DNA of 45,020 bases from Acholeplasma sp. CAG:878 (GCA_000432255.1 HF989915.1:1-45020); one strand, 5' to 3'. Counted from the stretch's first letter, positions 16,765-26,068 are shown. Notes: generated by a model not told the origin, from the letters alone. Made by a program: numbers and translations.

Positions 16765-16977
16765 ATGCAAATACTATTAATAATAATATCAATATTATTG
16801 ATTTCAGTAGTTTTATTACAAGCAGGTAAAGCTGAAAGCGCATCTAGTATAATAACTGGCGGAAATAGTGCTTTATTCGCTAACCGTAAAGAACGCGGTG
16901 GGGAATTATTTATAACACGATTAACAATGGTTTTAGGTTTAGCCTTTTTCGTTATATGTTTAATAATAGGTTTTTAA
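16765..16977 (+). CDS. secG: Preprotein translocase subunit SecG
   Basis: A 70-aa membrane protein of the SecYEG channel. It has two transmembrane segments (residues ~2-20 and ~48-68) separated by the conserved cytosolic stretch LLQAGKAESASSIITGG, the SecG signature region, and then NRKERGGELFITRLT. The frame extends upstream to an ATG at 16741, but that lies in the -10 box, while AAGGAGG precedes the ATG at 16765. A terminator overlaps the stop codon. The usual Firmicutes neighbours rnr, smpB and ssrA are absent. Confidence 0.93.
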   Translation: MQILLIIISILLISVVLLQAGKAESASSIITGGNSALFANRKERGGELFITRLTMVLGLAFFVICLIIGF

Positions 16978-16990
16978 ACCTATTTTTTAA
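16965..16990 (+). terminator. Terminator of secG
   Basis: AATAGGTT (16965-16972) pairs with AACCTATT (16977-16984), followed by Ts; the secG stop codon lies in the loop. Confidence 0.8.
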
Positions 16991-17222
16991 TTATATAATA
17001 GACCTATGAAAAAATTTAACCAATTTTTTTACAAACATTAATAATTAGCAATAACCTGTTAACATAAGTGAATTATGTATTTGTTTATTTTTATAGGAAA
17101 TATTAGTTGTTGGATATCTATCGAATCTCTCATAAAGATGATAAATAATAATGATGAAAAAAAACAACTTTTTGACAAGCCGTTTTAATTTTTACTCGAA
17201 CTTTCCGAGTTTACTATTAATT

Positions 17223-17298
17223 TGGTGGACTGTTAGGGACTCGAACCCTAGACCCACTGATTAAGAGTCAGTTGCTCTACCAACTGAGCTAACAATCC
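17223..17298 (-). tRNA. tRNA-Lys (anticodon CTT)
   Basis: A 76-nt cloverleaf on the minus strand with acceptor arms GGATTGT/ACAGTCC, D arm GCTC..GAGC, anticodon stem ACTGA/TCAGT with loop CTCTTAA (anticodon CTT), T arm TAGGG-TTCGAGT-CCCTA, discriminator A and an encoded CCA end. It reads lysine AAG codons. Confidence 0.95.
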
Positions 17299-17344
17299 AC
17301 AAGCAAATTAATTATAACACATTTTTAATAAAAAACAAATAAAA

Positions 17345-17384
17345 AATAAAAAAAACCTAAAAATTTTATTTCAAAATTCTTAGG
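17345..17384 (-). terminator. Terminator of the metal ATPase operon
   Basis: On the minus strand CCTAA-AATTTT pairs with AAAATT-TTAGG across a short loop, followed by a run of Ts (17348-17355 read in reverse). It overlaps the ATPase stop codon. Confidence 0.75.
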
Positions 17385-19369
17385 GTATTTAAAATTGTTA
17401 TTAATGTAACACCAACATCAGCAAATATAGCTTGCCACATACCAGCAATGCCTAATACACTTAATAGTAAAATTATTACTTTAGTTGATATAGCAAAAAT
17501 TAGATTTTGTTTGATAATATGATTTGTTTTATAAGATATATTAATACTTTCAATAATTTTTTCTAAATCATCATTCATAATAACTATACTAGAGGCTTCA
17601 ATAGCAGCATTAGAACCAACGCCACCCATTGATATTCCTATATCCGCACCAATCAAAACAGGAGAGTCATTTATACCATCACCAATAAATGCAACTTTAC
17701 TATTTTCTTTTAGTTTTAAAACATTATCGTATTTGTCTTTAGGCAACATACCACATTTATATTTAATACCTAATAAATCCGCAATTTTTTTAGCCTGTTC
17801 TTCGTTATCACCAGTAAACATATAAATATCAAGATTATTTCTTTTTAGTTCTTTGATTACTTTTTCAGTGTTTTCTTTTAAAGTATCATTTAAACTAATT
17901 GAACCAATTAATTCATCATTTTTCTTCAAGAAAATACCTGTTTTAGTATTAGTTTTTACTAACTTATCATTACCTAATAAATATTTATCATCGCCAATTT
18001 CAAACTGTAATCCCAAACCCTCTAATTCTTTAAAGTTTCTAACATCACTAGTATCAATTTTTTTATTTTTAGTTAAAGATTTAGCGATAGGATGATTAGA
18101 AAAAGATTCTCCTTTTAAAATCAAATTGATAATCTCTTTTTCTTTATATTCTTTGTTATAAATTTCTACTTTAGCAATTTCAAATTCACCTTTAGTAAGT
18201 GTACCTGTTTTATCAAACACAAAAGTTTTAATATCTTTTAATATATCGATATAATTACTACCTTTTATTAAAATACCTTCTTTACTTGCTTTACCAATCG
18301 CTGAAAAATAACTTAGTGGTACTGATATAGCAATCGCACAAGGACAAGATATAACTAAAAATATTAATGCTTTATAAATACTTTCACTATAAGTCACATT
18401 AAATATCATTGGCATAAATATGGCTGTTAAAATGGCTAATATAAGTACAATAGGTGTATATATTTTAGCTAATTTATTTACAAATGTTTCGGTTTTAGCT
18501 TTTTTATCAGTTGCATTTTCAACTAAATCTAATATTTTATTTACAGTACTATTAGAAAATTCACTAGTAACTTTAACTAGAATTACATCACCAATATTAA
18601 TAGTACCTGATAATACATTATCTTTGGTAGAGACATACCTTGGAACAACTTCACCTGTTATATAAGATTCATCGATAGTAGAATTACCTTTAACGATTAT
18701 TCCATCTAATGGAATTTTTTCACCCTTTAAAACTACAATGATATCATCGATTTTAACTTCACTTGGAGAAACTTTTAAAATACCATCGTTAGTTTTTATA
18801 TTAGCATAGTCTGGTTTTATATCCATTAATGATTTAATCGCACCTCTACTTTTGTTAATAGCTCTATCTTCTAATATTTTACCAATTTCATATAAGAAAA
18901 TAACCATTAATCCTTCCATGTGTTCTCCTACTAAGTAAGCACCAACACAAGAAATTGTAATCAGTAAGTTTTCATTTATTGATTTTTCTTTAACTAACAT
19001 AATAAAAGCATTTTTAATTGTTCTTGCTAATAGAGTTGCATATGCTAGTAAAACAAGAATTTCTATTTTAAAATAAAAACCCAATATAGCAAATATCACT
19101 CCTATTAATAGTCTTATAAGTGAATAATTTTTTTTATTTTCAATTTCATTTTCGTATACAATAACTTCAGGTTCAATCTTAGAAACTATACTTTGAATAA
19201 AATTTAATGGTTCAGTTATATCTGTTTCAAAGAATAGTTTTAAAGTATTGAAGTTAACTCTAGCATTTTTAATACTTTCTTCTTCATTCAATTTATTTTC
19301 AATTTTTAATGCACAATTAGCGCAATTTAAATTTTTTAGATTATATTTATATTTCGTCAATGTGCTCAC
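17366..19369 (-). CDS. Heavy-metal-transporting P1B-type ATPase (Zn/Cd/Pb-type)
   Basis: A 667-aa membrane pump exporting soft metal ions at the cost of ATP. The N-terminal HMA domain has the metal site NCANC (Cys16, Cys19). The membrane CPC motif is SCPCAIA (Cys342-Pro-Cys344). The phosphorylation motif DKTGTLTKG has Asp386, and the hinge is GDGINDSP. Eight membrane segments are expected. The CPC motif and the ArsR partner with an alpha-5 zinc site point to Zn/Cd export rather than copper. The start is uncertain: GTG at 19369 overlaps the arsR-type gene by 23 bases, and TTG at 19360 is an alternative. It is translationally coupled to the repressor gene. Confidence 0.92.
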   Translation of the reverse strand: MSTLTKYKYNLKNLNCANCALKIENKLNEEESIKNARVNFNTLKLFFETDITEPLNFIQSIVSKIEPEVIVYENEIENKKNYSLIRLLIGVIFAILGFYFKIEILVLLAYATLLARTIKNAFIMLVKEKSINENLLITISCVGAYLVGEHMEGLMVIFLYEIGKILEDRAINKSRGAIKSLMDIKPDYANIKTNDGILKVSPSEVKIDDIIVVLKGEKIPLDGIIVKGNSTIDESYITGEVVPRYVSTKDNVLSGTINIGDVILVKVTSEFSNSTVNKILDLVENATDKKAKTETFVNKLAKIYTPIVLILAILTAIFMPMIFNVTYSESIYKALIFLVISCPCAIAISVPLSYFSAIGKASKEGILIKGSNYIDILKDIKTFVFDKTGTLTKGEFEIAKVEIYNKEYKEKEIINLILKGESFSNHPIAKSLTKNKKIDTSDVRNFKELEGLGLQFEIGDDKYLLGNDKLVKTNTKTGIFLKKNDELIGSISLNDTLKENTEKVIKELKRNNLDIYMFTGDNEEQAKKIADLLGIKYKCGMLPKDKYDNVLKLKENSKVAFIGDGINDSPVLIGADIGISMGGVGSNAAIEASSIVIMNDDLEKIIESINISYKTNHIIKQNLIFAISTKVIILLLSVLGIAGMWQAIFADVGVTLITILNTLRILK

Positions 19370-19631
19370 AACCTTTCATGAAAATGTCTTTGATATGCTC
19401 ATCATCAAGTGAATAATAAACCTCTTTACCTATTTTTTTAAATTTAACTAATTTTGATAATTTTAAAAATTGTAATTGGTGAGATACTGCCGATTGGCTA
19501 ATTTCAACAACATTTGCAAGTTCACACACGTTTAATTCTTTTGTGAGTAGAGCATTTATTATTTTAAGTCTTGTTGAATCACTAAATACTTTGAAAAAAA
19601 GTGCTAAATTATTTATTTTTTCTTCGCTCAT
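19347..19631 (-). CDS. ArsR/SmtB-family metal-sensing repressor
   Basis: A 94-aa winged-helix repressor. The DNA-recognition helix is in EISQSAVSHQLQFLKLSKLV. The C-terminal helix has Asp77, His79, His90 and Glu93, matching the spacing of the alpha-5 zinc site in SmtB and CzrA (D, +2 H, +13 H, +16 H/E). Binding of Zn(II) or a similar ion would release DNA and allow expression of the pump encoded next. Cysteines are present at ELNVCELAN and KGCEH, but the alpha-3N CxC motif of CadC is not evident. GAGGTG precedes the ATG. It is first in the operon with the ATPase. Confidence 0.92.
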   Translation of the reverse strand: MSEEKINNLALFFKVFSDSTRLKIINALLTKELNVCELANVVEISQSAVSHQLQFLKLSKLVKFKKIGKEVYYSLDDEHIKDIFMKGCEHIDEI

Positions 19632-19641
19632 AAATCACCTC

Positions 19642-19661
19642 ATATGAATATTTGTTCATAT
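19642..19661 (-). promoter_or_regulatory. ArsR-type operator
   Basis: A perfect inverted repeat, ATATGAA (19642-19648) and TTCATAT (19655-19661), with a 6-nt centre. It reads TGAACA..TATTCA on the minus strand, the consensus core of SmtB/CzrA operators, and starts 10 bp before the repressor's start codon. Confidence 0.8.
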
Positions 19662-19778
19662 ATTAAATTATACACTTTTAAAAAAATAATACAACTATTT
19701 TTTTAAAAATTATTTTATCTATTCAAATAAAAAGGAAATCAAATAAAAAAATTGTATATAACTTATAGAGGTGAAATT

Positions 19779-20333
19779 ATGAACAGTTGTAAAACAGTTA
19801 AAAATACTTTAAATATTAACATAGAAAAAAGTATAGATAATGTTTTAAATAATATAAATGAAAGAAATCCAGTGAAATTAAGAGATTCAACTCCTAAAAT
19901 ATTGGTTAGCTATGGGGTAAAAGATTTACCAATGTATGAAAATCCTTCGCATATTAGAAAAAACATCTTAACAGAGATGGAGGCAAAGAAGTTAGGATTG
20001 TCAGTTGGTATAAGAGACCATTATCATGGACTTGGTAAGACTGTTTATATAAAGGCAATAAACAATTTGGATGAACCAAGAGCAATATTTAGAAATAAAA
20101 ATAATAAAGATTATTTGATTTTAACAATGATAAAAGATAAAAATAGTGATAATATAATTATACCAATAGAAATTGAAACTATGACTTATATAAATAGAGT
20201 TAAAATAGATATAAATAGAATAAAAAGCGTATATGGTTATAAAAAAATTAATAATATTAATTTAAATCATTATATTAAAATTAAATTAAAAAATAGAAGT
20301 TTTAAAAAAATATATGAACGAAAAAAGAACTAA
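19779..20333 (+). CDS. Orphan protein resembling the phage MuF C-terminal domain
   Basis: A 184-aa basic protein. Residues ~85-155 carry the pattern of the MuF C-terminal-type domain found in phage head-morphogenesis and polyvalent proteins: an opening helix region (RDHYHGLGKTVYIKAINNL), then EPRAIFRNKNNKDYLILTMIKDKNSDNIIIPIEIE, and a closing NRIKSVYGY. That domain is predicted to be nuclease- or toxin-like; the assignment here is by eye and not certain. The ATG at 19779 follows GAGGTGA; an in-frame start at 19752 lacks a ribosome binding site. No partner, immunity gene or phage structural gene is adjacent. The stop codon sits in a 40-nt hairpin. Confidence 0.6.
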   Translation: MNSCKTVKNTLNINIEKSIDNVLNNINERNPVKLRDSTPKILVSYGVKDLPMYENPSHIRKNILTEMEAKKLGLSVGIRDHYHGLGKTVYIKAINNLDEPRAIFRNKNNKDYLILTMIKDKNSDNIIIPIEIETMTYINRVKIDINRIKSVYGYKKINNINLNHYIKIKLKNRSFKKIYERKKN

Positions 20334-20364
20334 GTACGGGATTTATCACCGTAGTTGAGTTCTT
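20325..20364 (+). terminator. Long imperfect hairpin at the end of the MuF-C-like gene
   Basis: AAGAACT (20325-20331) pairs with AGTTCTT (20358-20364), and the inner TACGG (20335-20339) pairs with CCGTA (20349-20353), with the gene's stop codon in the outer stem. There is no T tract after it, so it may stabilise the message or be a protein-binding site rather than a simple terminator. Confidence 0.45.
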
Positions 20365-20594
20365 ATGTGGATAATATACCATAAACAAAAAATAATGTCA
20401 ATGTTAATTATCTTAAATATTTTATGTAACTATAACAAAATAATACTACATAAATAGAATTAAATTTTAAAATAAATGTAAACTAAAAAAATACTATACA
20501 CTAAAAATAATATTTTCTATATAATTTTTTGGTGTTTTCCTTAAATTTATAGACTTTATTTCATTATTTTGATACAATTAAATAGGTGGAATAT

Positions 20595-21617
20595 ATGAAA
20601 AATATATATGGAATGACAATTGCTCAATTAAAAGAATATTTTACCAACTTAGGTGAAAAAGAATATAAAGCAACGCAAATATATGAATGGTTGTATGTAA
20701 AGAGAATAAAATCATTTGACTTAATGTCTAACGTAAAAAAACAAATAATTGAAAAATTAAAACAAGATTTTACGATGAACCATTTAGAAATAGTAGCAAA
20801 ACAAGAGGATAAAGATGTCAAAAAATATTTATTTGAATTACATGATAAAAATAAAATAGAAGCAGTTTTGATGAGGCATGATTATGGTCTAAGTTTATGT
20901 GTATCTAGTCAAGTAGGCTGTAATATGTCGTGTAGTTTTTGTGAAAGTGGTAGACTTAAAAAAATTCGTAATCTAGAAGCATATGAAATGGTTTTACAAT
21001 TATTAATGATTGAAGAGGAGACAAATGAGAGAATTACTCATTTAGTAGTAATGGGAATTGGTGAACCATTTGATAATTATGATAATTTAATGAATTTTAT
21101 AGATATAATAAATGAACCGAAAGGAATTGCTTTAGGAAGTAGACATATTACAGTATCAACTTGTGGTATTGTGCCTAAAATAAAAGAATTTGCTAATAAT
21201 GGTAAACAAATTAATTTAGCAGTATCGCTTCATGCTCCTAACGATGAATTAAGAAGTAAAATAATGCCAATTAACAAAGTATATCCATTAAATGAATTGA
21301 TTAAAACTTTAAAAGAATATATTAGTAAAACAAATAGAAGAGTTACATTTGAATATATTTTATTAAAGAATGTTAACGATTCAAAGGAAAATGCTTTAGA
21401 ATTATCAGAATTGTTAAAAGGAATGAATTGCTATGTGAATTTAATCCCATATAATGAAACAAGTCATATCGAATACAAAAGAAGTGATAGAGTAATGGAA
21501 TTTTATGATATTTTAAAAAAGAATAAAATAAATGTAACAGTAAGAAAAGAATTTGGTTCAAAAGTCAGTGCGGCTTGTGGACAATTAAGAGCAAACTTTA
21601 AGGAGGTTCAAGAATGA
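20595..21617 (+). CDS. rlmN: Dual-specificity RNA methyltransferase RlmN
   Basis: A 340-aa radical-SAM enzyme that methylates C2 of A2503 in 23S rRNA and A37 in some tRNAs. The 4Fe-4S ligands are in CNMSCSFC (Cys109, Cys113, Cys116). The second catalytic cysteine is in ACGQL (Cys328). Other landmarks are MGIGEPFDNYDN, ITVSTCGIVP and LAVSLHAPND. An in-frame GTG at 20586 is excluded because AGGTGG directly precedes the ATG at 20595. An extended -10 (TGaTACAAT, 20570-20578) gives a probable promoter. It is the first gene of the long operon; its TGA overlaps the prpC start (ATGA). Confidence 0.95.
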   Translation: MKNIYGMTIAQLKEYFTNLGEKEYKATQIYEWLYVKRIKSFDLMSNVKKQIIEKLKQDFTMNHLEIVAKQEDKDVKKYLFELHDKNKIEAVLMRHDYGLSLCVSSQVGCNMSCSFCESGRLKKIRNLEAYEMVLQLLMIEEETNERITHLVVMGIGEPFDNYDNLMNFIDIINEPKGIALGSRHITVSTCGIVPKIKEFANNGKQINLAVSLHAPNDELRSKIMPINKVYPLNELIKTLKEYISKTNRRVTFEYILLKNVNDSKENALELSELLKGMNCYVNLIPYNETSHIEYKRSDRVMEFYDILKKNKINVTVRKEFGSKVSAACGQLRANFKEVQE

Positions 21618-22354
21618 ACTATGGTTATTTAACAGACCCTGGAAAAGTACGTGACCATAACGAAGATAGCGTTATAATTGTTAAAGACATGAATAATGAA
21701 GTTTTATTGGCCGTAGCAGATGGTATGGGTGGACATAGAAATGGTGAGGTAGCATCTAGTATAGCAATTTCTCACATCGGTAAGAGATTTGCTGATATAA
21801 GTAGTGTTGGAACTAAGGAAGACGCCATTAATTTTATTAAAGAAATCGTAAGTGAAGCTAATGTGTTGATATATAAACATACTAGCAGTCATCCTGAAAG
21901 TGTTGGAATGGGAACTACTATAGTACTTGCAATATTAACTAACAATTTCTTATTATTTGGAAATATCGGTGATTCTTCTGGTTATGTAATTAAAAACGAT
22001 AAAATTCATAAAGTAACTACAGATCATACATTAGTTAACTTATTAGTTAAATCAGGAGAATTAACAAAAGAGGAAGCAAAAGAACACCCAAGAAAAAATG
22101 TACTTATGAAGGCCTTAGGGGCTACAAATACAGTTGAAATGGATGTTATAAGCATTGATGAAGAAGTCGACGGGATACTTTTGTGTAGTGATGGGCTAAC
22201 TAATATGTTAACCGATGAACAAATAACAAAAGTACTAAATGAAAATATACCAATTGACGAAAAATTAAAAAAATTAGTTATTAAATGTAATAATAGAGGT
22301 GGAACTGATAATATATCAATAGCTTATTTAGTAAAGGAGGAAAAACATGATTAA
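21614..22354 (+). CDS. prpC: PP2C-family Ser/Thr phosphatase (PrpC/Stp)
   Basis: A 246-aa metal-dependent phosphatase that reverses phosphorylation by the adjacent PASTA kinase. PP2C motifs seen: GKVRDHNEDS, ADGMGGHRNGEVAS, SVGMGTT, GDSSGY, SDGLTNML and GGTDNIS, which hold the aspartates for the two metal ions. No membrane segment. It overlaps rlmN by four bases and the kinase gene by eight, so the three are translationally coupled. Confidence 0.95.
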   Translation: MNYGYLTDPGKVRDHNEDSVIIVKDMNNEVLLAVADGMGGHRNGEVASSIAISHIGKRFADISSVGTKEDAINFIKEIVSEANVLIYKHTSSHPESVGMGTTIVLAILTNNFLLFGNIGDSSGYVIKNDKIHKVTTDHTLVNLLVKSGELTKEEAKEHPRKNVLMKALGATNTVEMDVISIDEEVDGILLCSDGLTNMLTDEQITKVLNENIPIDEKLKKLVIKCNNRGGTDNISIAYLVKEEKHD

Positions 22355-24077
22355 TAAAGGACAAATGCTAGCAGGCCGATACCAAATTATAAGAACTATT
22401 GGTGAGGGTGGAATGGCTAATGTATATTTAGCTCATGATACTATTTTAAATCGTGAAGTAGCAGTTAAGGTATTAAGAGGAGATCTTGCCGATGATGAAA
22501 AATTCGTAAGAAGATTCCAACGAGAGGCAATTTCAGCATCATCTTTAATACACCCTAATATTGTTGAAATGTATGATGTCGGTGAAGACAATGGAAATTA
22601 CTATATTGTAATGGAATATATAAATGGAAGAACTTTAAAAAGTTTAATTAAAAAAAGAGGAGCACTAACACTACCAGAGGTAATTGATATTATGTTACAA
22701 CTAACAAGTGCAATTGCATGTGCTCATGATAGTTATATAATTCATAGAGATATCAAACCACAAAATGTCTTAATTTTAGAAGATGGAAGAGTTAAAATAA
22801 CTGATTTTGGGATAGCAACAGCTTTAAATAGTAATGAATTAACTCAAACTAATTCGGTTATGGGAAGTGTACATTATCTACCACCTGAACAGGCTAATGG
22901 AAGTGGAGCAACGATTAAAAGTGATATTTATTCATTAGGAATTTTAATGTTTGAATTATTAACAGGTAAAATTCCATTTAAAGGAGACAACGCTGTTGAA
23001 ATAGCAATCAAACATATGAAAGAACCAATTCCAAGTGTAAGAAAAATAAATCCAGATATACCACAATCAATTGAAAATGTTATATTAAAAGCTTGTGCTA
23101 AAAACACGAAAAATAGATATGACAATGTTAAGGAAATGTATGATGATATTAAAAATGCTTTAACCGATGAAGGATTACAACAACAAAGATTAGTGTATAA
23201 ATATCCTGAAAATGATTTAGAAAAAACTTTAGTTGTTCCAAACTTAAGTAGAATGGAAAAAAATAGTGAAGTTCAAGGTGATGAAGAAATGAAACAAAAA
23301 AACAAAAAAACAAAAAAGGAAAGCAAATTAAGTAAGGCAATGTGGATTACAGGTAGTATTTGTGCATTTTTACTAGCTCTTATTTGTTTAGTTGTAATCA
23401 TTTTACCAAAAGTAACTGAAGTAGAAGATGTAATTATTCCAGATGTAACTGGATCAACAGTTGTAGAAGCAGAACAAATCTTAAAAGAAAAAGGCTTGAA
23501 TGTCAATACTGAAATAAAAGAGAAAAAAAGCGATTCAGAAGAAGGAACTGTTATTGGAACTGAACCACAAATTGGAAGAACCGTAAAAAAAGAAAAAGAA
23601 ATAACTTTAGTGGTATCAATTAAAAGCGATGATGTGATTATTGAAGATTATACCGGAAAGGAATATAAATCTATTCAAGCCAATTTAACTAATAAGGGAT
23701 TAAATGTAATTGTCCAAGAAAAAGCAGTTAGTGAAGAAGAACAAGATAAATACAAAGAAAATACAATTATCGATCAAAGCGCTAAAAAAGGTGAAAGATT
23801 ACAAAAAGGTAATACAATCATTTTATATTATGTAGTTTATAAAGTTGAATATCCTGATTTTAAAGAATATTCAGTATCTGAAGTTGAAAAGTTCTGTGAA
23901 AAATATAAAGTGGAATTAAATATAGATTATGTTATAAAAGATGAATATGAAGAAGGAACTATTATTTCACAAAGCAGAACAGGAACAGTTACCGAAGGTG
24001 CAAAATTAACAATAACAGTAACTAAAAAATCAGAAGTAGTAGAAACGCCAGAAGAAGGAGATACTTTAGAAGAATAA
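22347..24077 (+). CDS. prkC: PASTA-domain Ser/Thr protein kinase (PrkC/StkP type)
   Basis: A 576-aa membrane kinase that senses muropeptides or cell-wall state. The kinase domain is at residues 12-275, with the Gly loop GEGGMANVY, Lys41 in VAVKVL, HRDIKPQN (Asp135) and DFG (Asp153). The activation segment NELTQTNSVMGSVHYLPPEQ holds Thr residues for autophosphorylation. A Lys-rich juxtamembrane region leads to one membrane segment (about residues 332-354). Three extracellular PASTA units follow (about 361-565), beginning near IIPDVTGSTVVEAE, IIEDYTGKEYKS and EYPDFKEYSVSE. The gene pair with prpC, next to rsgA and rpe, is the usual Firmicutes arrangement. Confidence 0.95.
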   Translation: MINKGQMLAGRYQIIRTIGEGGMANVYLAHDTILNREVAVKVLRGDLADDEKFVRRFQREAISASSLIHPNIVEMYDVGEDNGNYYIVMEYINGRTLKSLIKKRGALTLPEVIDIMLQLTSAIACAHDSYIIHRDIKPQNVLILEDGRVKITDFGIATALNSNELTQTNSVMGSVHYLPPEQANGSGATIKSDIYSLGILMFELLTGKIPFKGDNAVEIAIKHMKEPIPSVRKINPDIPQSIENVILKACAKNTKNRYDNVKEMYDDIKNALTDEGLQQQRLVYKYPENDLEKTLVVPNLSRMEKNSEVQGDEEMKQKNKKTKKESKLSKAMWITGSICAFLLALICLVVIILPKVTEVEDVIIPDVTGSTVVEAEQILKEKGLNVNTEIKEKKSDSEEGTVIGTEPQIGRTVKKEKEITLVVSIKSDDVIIEDYTGKEYKSIQANLTNKGLNVIVQEKAVSEEEQDKYKENTIIDQSAKKGERLQKGNTIILYYVVYKVEYPDFKEYSVSEVEKFCEKYKVELNIDYVIKDEYEEGTIISQSRTGTVTEGAKLTITVTKKSEVVETPEEGDTLEE

Positions 24078-24889
24078 TGGAAGGTAAAATTGTTAAAATA
24101 ATAAGTTCGGATTTTACTGTCAGTAGTGAAAATTTCTTATACACTTGTAAAGCAAGAGGAAAATTTAGAAATCAAAATATAACTCCAATAGTAGGAGATA
24201 ATGTAATATTTGAAAATAATGTAATTAAAGAAGTTTTAAAAAGAAAAAATTACTTACGCCGCCCACCAGTTGCTAATATCGACCAAGTAATTGTGGTAGT
24301 AAGTTTGTGTGAACCAGCTCTAGATTTATATTTGTTAGATAAAATGTTATGTATAATTGAATATAACAATATAACACCAATAATATGTTTTACTAAAAAA
24401 GACTTGTTAAAAGATGATGTTACTAATATTTATAATTATTATAAAAAAATAGGTTATCAAGTATTTTATAACAACGAAATAACCAAAATAAAACAGTTAT
24501 TCAAAGATAAAGTAACAGTTTTATCTGGTCAAAGTGGAGCAGGAAAATCAACACTATTAAATTTATTAGATGATAGCCTAGATTTAAAAACAAATGAAAT
24601 TTCTAAAGCGTTAGGAAGAGGAAAACATACAACTAGACATGTATCACTATATTCTTTATCTGAAGGATTAATAGCTGACACACCGGGTTTTTCAGCTCTA
24701 GATTTTTATGATATGAAACCAAGTGATATAAGAGATAATATGGTAGAATTTAATGAGTATAGAGACTCTTGCGCATATAAAGATTGTATGCACATAAAAG
24801 AACCAAAATGTGAAATAAAAAACCAAATTGGAAAAGGGATTTTAAAAAGTAGATACGAAAATTATTTAAAATTCATAGAAAGGAATTAA
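24077..24889 (+). CDS. rsgA: Ribosome small-subunit maturation GTPase RsgA
   Basis: A 270-aa circularly permuted GTPase that checks late 30S assembly. An N-terminal OB fold (residues ~1-65) is followed by the permuted motif order: G4-type FTKKDLL first, then P-loop GQSGAGKSTLLN (Lys157), then G3 DTPGF. The C-terminal zinc finger has CAYKDCMHIKEPKC. The start ATG overlaps the kinase stop by one base (TAATG). Confidence 0.95.
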   Translation: MEGKIVKIISSDFTVSSENFLYTCKARGKFRNQNITPIVGDNVIFENNVIKEVLKRKNYLRRPPVANIDQVIVVVSLCEPALDLYLLDKMLCIIEYNNITPIICFTKKDLLKDDVTNIYNYYKKIGYQVFYNNEITKIKQLFKDKVTVLSGQSGAGKSTLLNLLDDSLDLKTNEISKALGRGKHTTRHVSLYSLSEGLIADTPGFSALDFYDMKPSDIRDNMVEFNEYRDSCAYKDCMHIKEPKCEIKNQIGKGILKSRYENYLKFIERN

Positions 24890-24890
24890 T

Positions 24891-25517
24891 ATGAAAATAT
24901 CAGCTTCTATTTTATCAATCAAAAACAACTTAAAAGATGAATTAAATAAATTAGTTAAAACTGATATTTCTTTAATTCACCTAGATATTATGGATGGAAT
25001 TTTTGTTTCAAATAAAACTTGGAACATAGAAGAAGTAAAAACATTTTTAAATAATTCAAAACCATTAGATATTCATTTAATGGTTAGTGATGTTTATAAA
25101 TATGTTGATGAATTTAAAGTACTTAAACCTAAATATATTACATTTCATCTAGAAGCTATTGATGACGCTATGGAAGCAATCAAATATATTAAAAGTTTAG
25201 GAATAAATGTTGGTTTATCTATTAAACCAGATACTAGAGTAGAAAAAATTATTCCCTACCTACCATTTATCGATTTAGTATTGGTTATGTCAGTCGAACC
25301 AGGTCGTGGAGGACAAAAATTTATTGAAAATTCGATTAGTAAAATTGATAAATTAAAACAACTTAGAGGTGAATATAACTATTTAATTGAAGTAGATGGC
25401 GGAATAAATAATGAAACTATTAGTTTAGTAAAAAACGCTGATATTGCTGTTGTTGGAAGTTTTCTAACTAATGGTGATTATAATAAAAATTTAGAATTAT
25501 TAAAGGAGAGAATTTAA
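24891..25517 (+). CDS. rpe: Ribulose-phosphate 3-epimerase
   Basis: A 208-aa TIM-barrel enzyme of the pentose phosphate pathway, interconverting ribulose-5-P and xylulose-5-P. Signature stretches are HLDIMDGIFV, DIHLMV, the SVEPGRGGQKFI loop and the phosphate-binding VDGGIN. AAAGGA precedes the ATG one base after the rsgA stop. Its place after rsgA matches Bacillus. Confidence 0.94.
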   Translation: MKISASILSIKNNLKDELNKLVKTDISLIHLDIMDGIFVSNKTWNIEEVKTFLNNSKPLDIHLMVSDVYKYVDEFKVLKPKYITFHLEAIDDAMEAIKYIKSLGINVGLSIKPDTRVEKIIPYLPFIDLVLVMSVEPGRGGQKFIENSISKIDKLKQLRGEYNYLIEVDGGINNETISLVKNADIAVVGSFLTNGDYNKNLELLKERI

Positions 25518-26060
25518 ATGGAAGAAATTTTATTAGAAACAGAAGAAAAAATGGAGCAAACAATTGTTAATATGGAAAAAAGATTTTTAAATGTTAGAGC
25601 AGGTAGAGCTAATCCAGCTATATTAGATGGAGTTATGGTTAATTATTATGGAACAGAAACACCATTAAAACAACTAGCCAATATTTCGATTCCAGAAGCA
25701 AGACAACTGATGATTAAACCTTTCGATAAAACTTGTCTAGGACCAATTGAAAAAGGAATTTATGAATCAAATGTCGGCCTAACACCAAACAATAATGGAG
25801 AAGTAATCATTTTAAATATTCCTGTTTTAACGGAAGATACAAGAAAGGAATATGTAAAACAAGTTAAAGGAATGGCTGAGGATGCTAAAATAGCTTTAAG
25901 AAACATAAGACAAGATGCTAATAATGATATTAAAAAATTAGAAATTTCTGAAGATGATATTAAAGGATTAACAAATGATGTTCAAGATTTAATTAATAAA
26001 TATAATAATATTGTTTTAGAAAAATTGAAAGAGAAAGAACAAGAATTACTAAGTATTTAG
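25518..26060 (+). CDS. frr: Ribosome recycling factor
   Basis: A 180-aa factor that, with EF-G, splits the post-termination ribosome. It starts immediately after the rpe stop with GGAGAG upstream. Family landmarks: RAGRANPAILDGVMVNYYG, TPLKQLANISIPEARQLMI, NNNGEVIILNIPVLTEDTRKE and the long C-terminal helix. It is usually found with pyrH and tsf, so the present neighbours are a rearranged context. Confidence 0.95.
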   Translation: MEEILLETEEKMEQTIVNMEKRFLNVRAGRANPAILDGVMVNYYGTETPLKQLANISIPEARQLMIKPFDKTCLGPIEKGIYESNVGLTPNNNGEVIILNIPVLTEDTRKEYVKQVKGMAEDAKIALRNIRQDANNDIKKLEISEDDIKGLTNDVQDLINKYNNIVLEKLKEKEQELLSI

Positions 26061-26068
26061 GTGATGTT

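Noticed and set aside
16985..17222. Possible ssrA or small RNA between secG and the tRNA
   Set aside because: No tmRNA ends, tag frame or convincing structure could be found; only a short ACTCG/CGAGT hairpin near 17196-17212.
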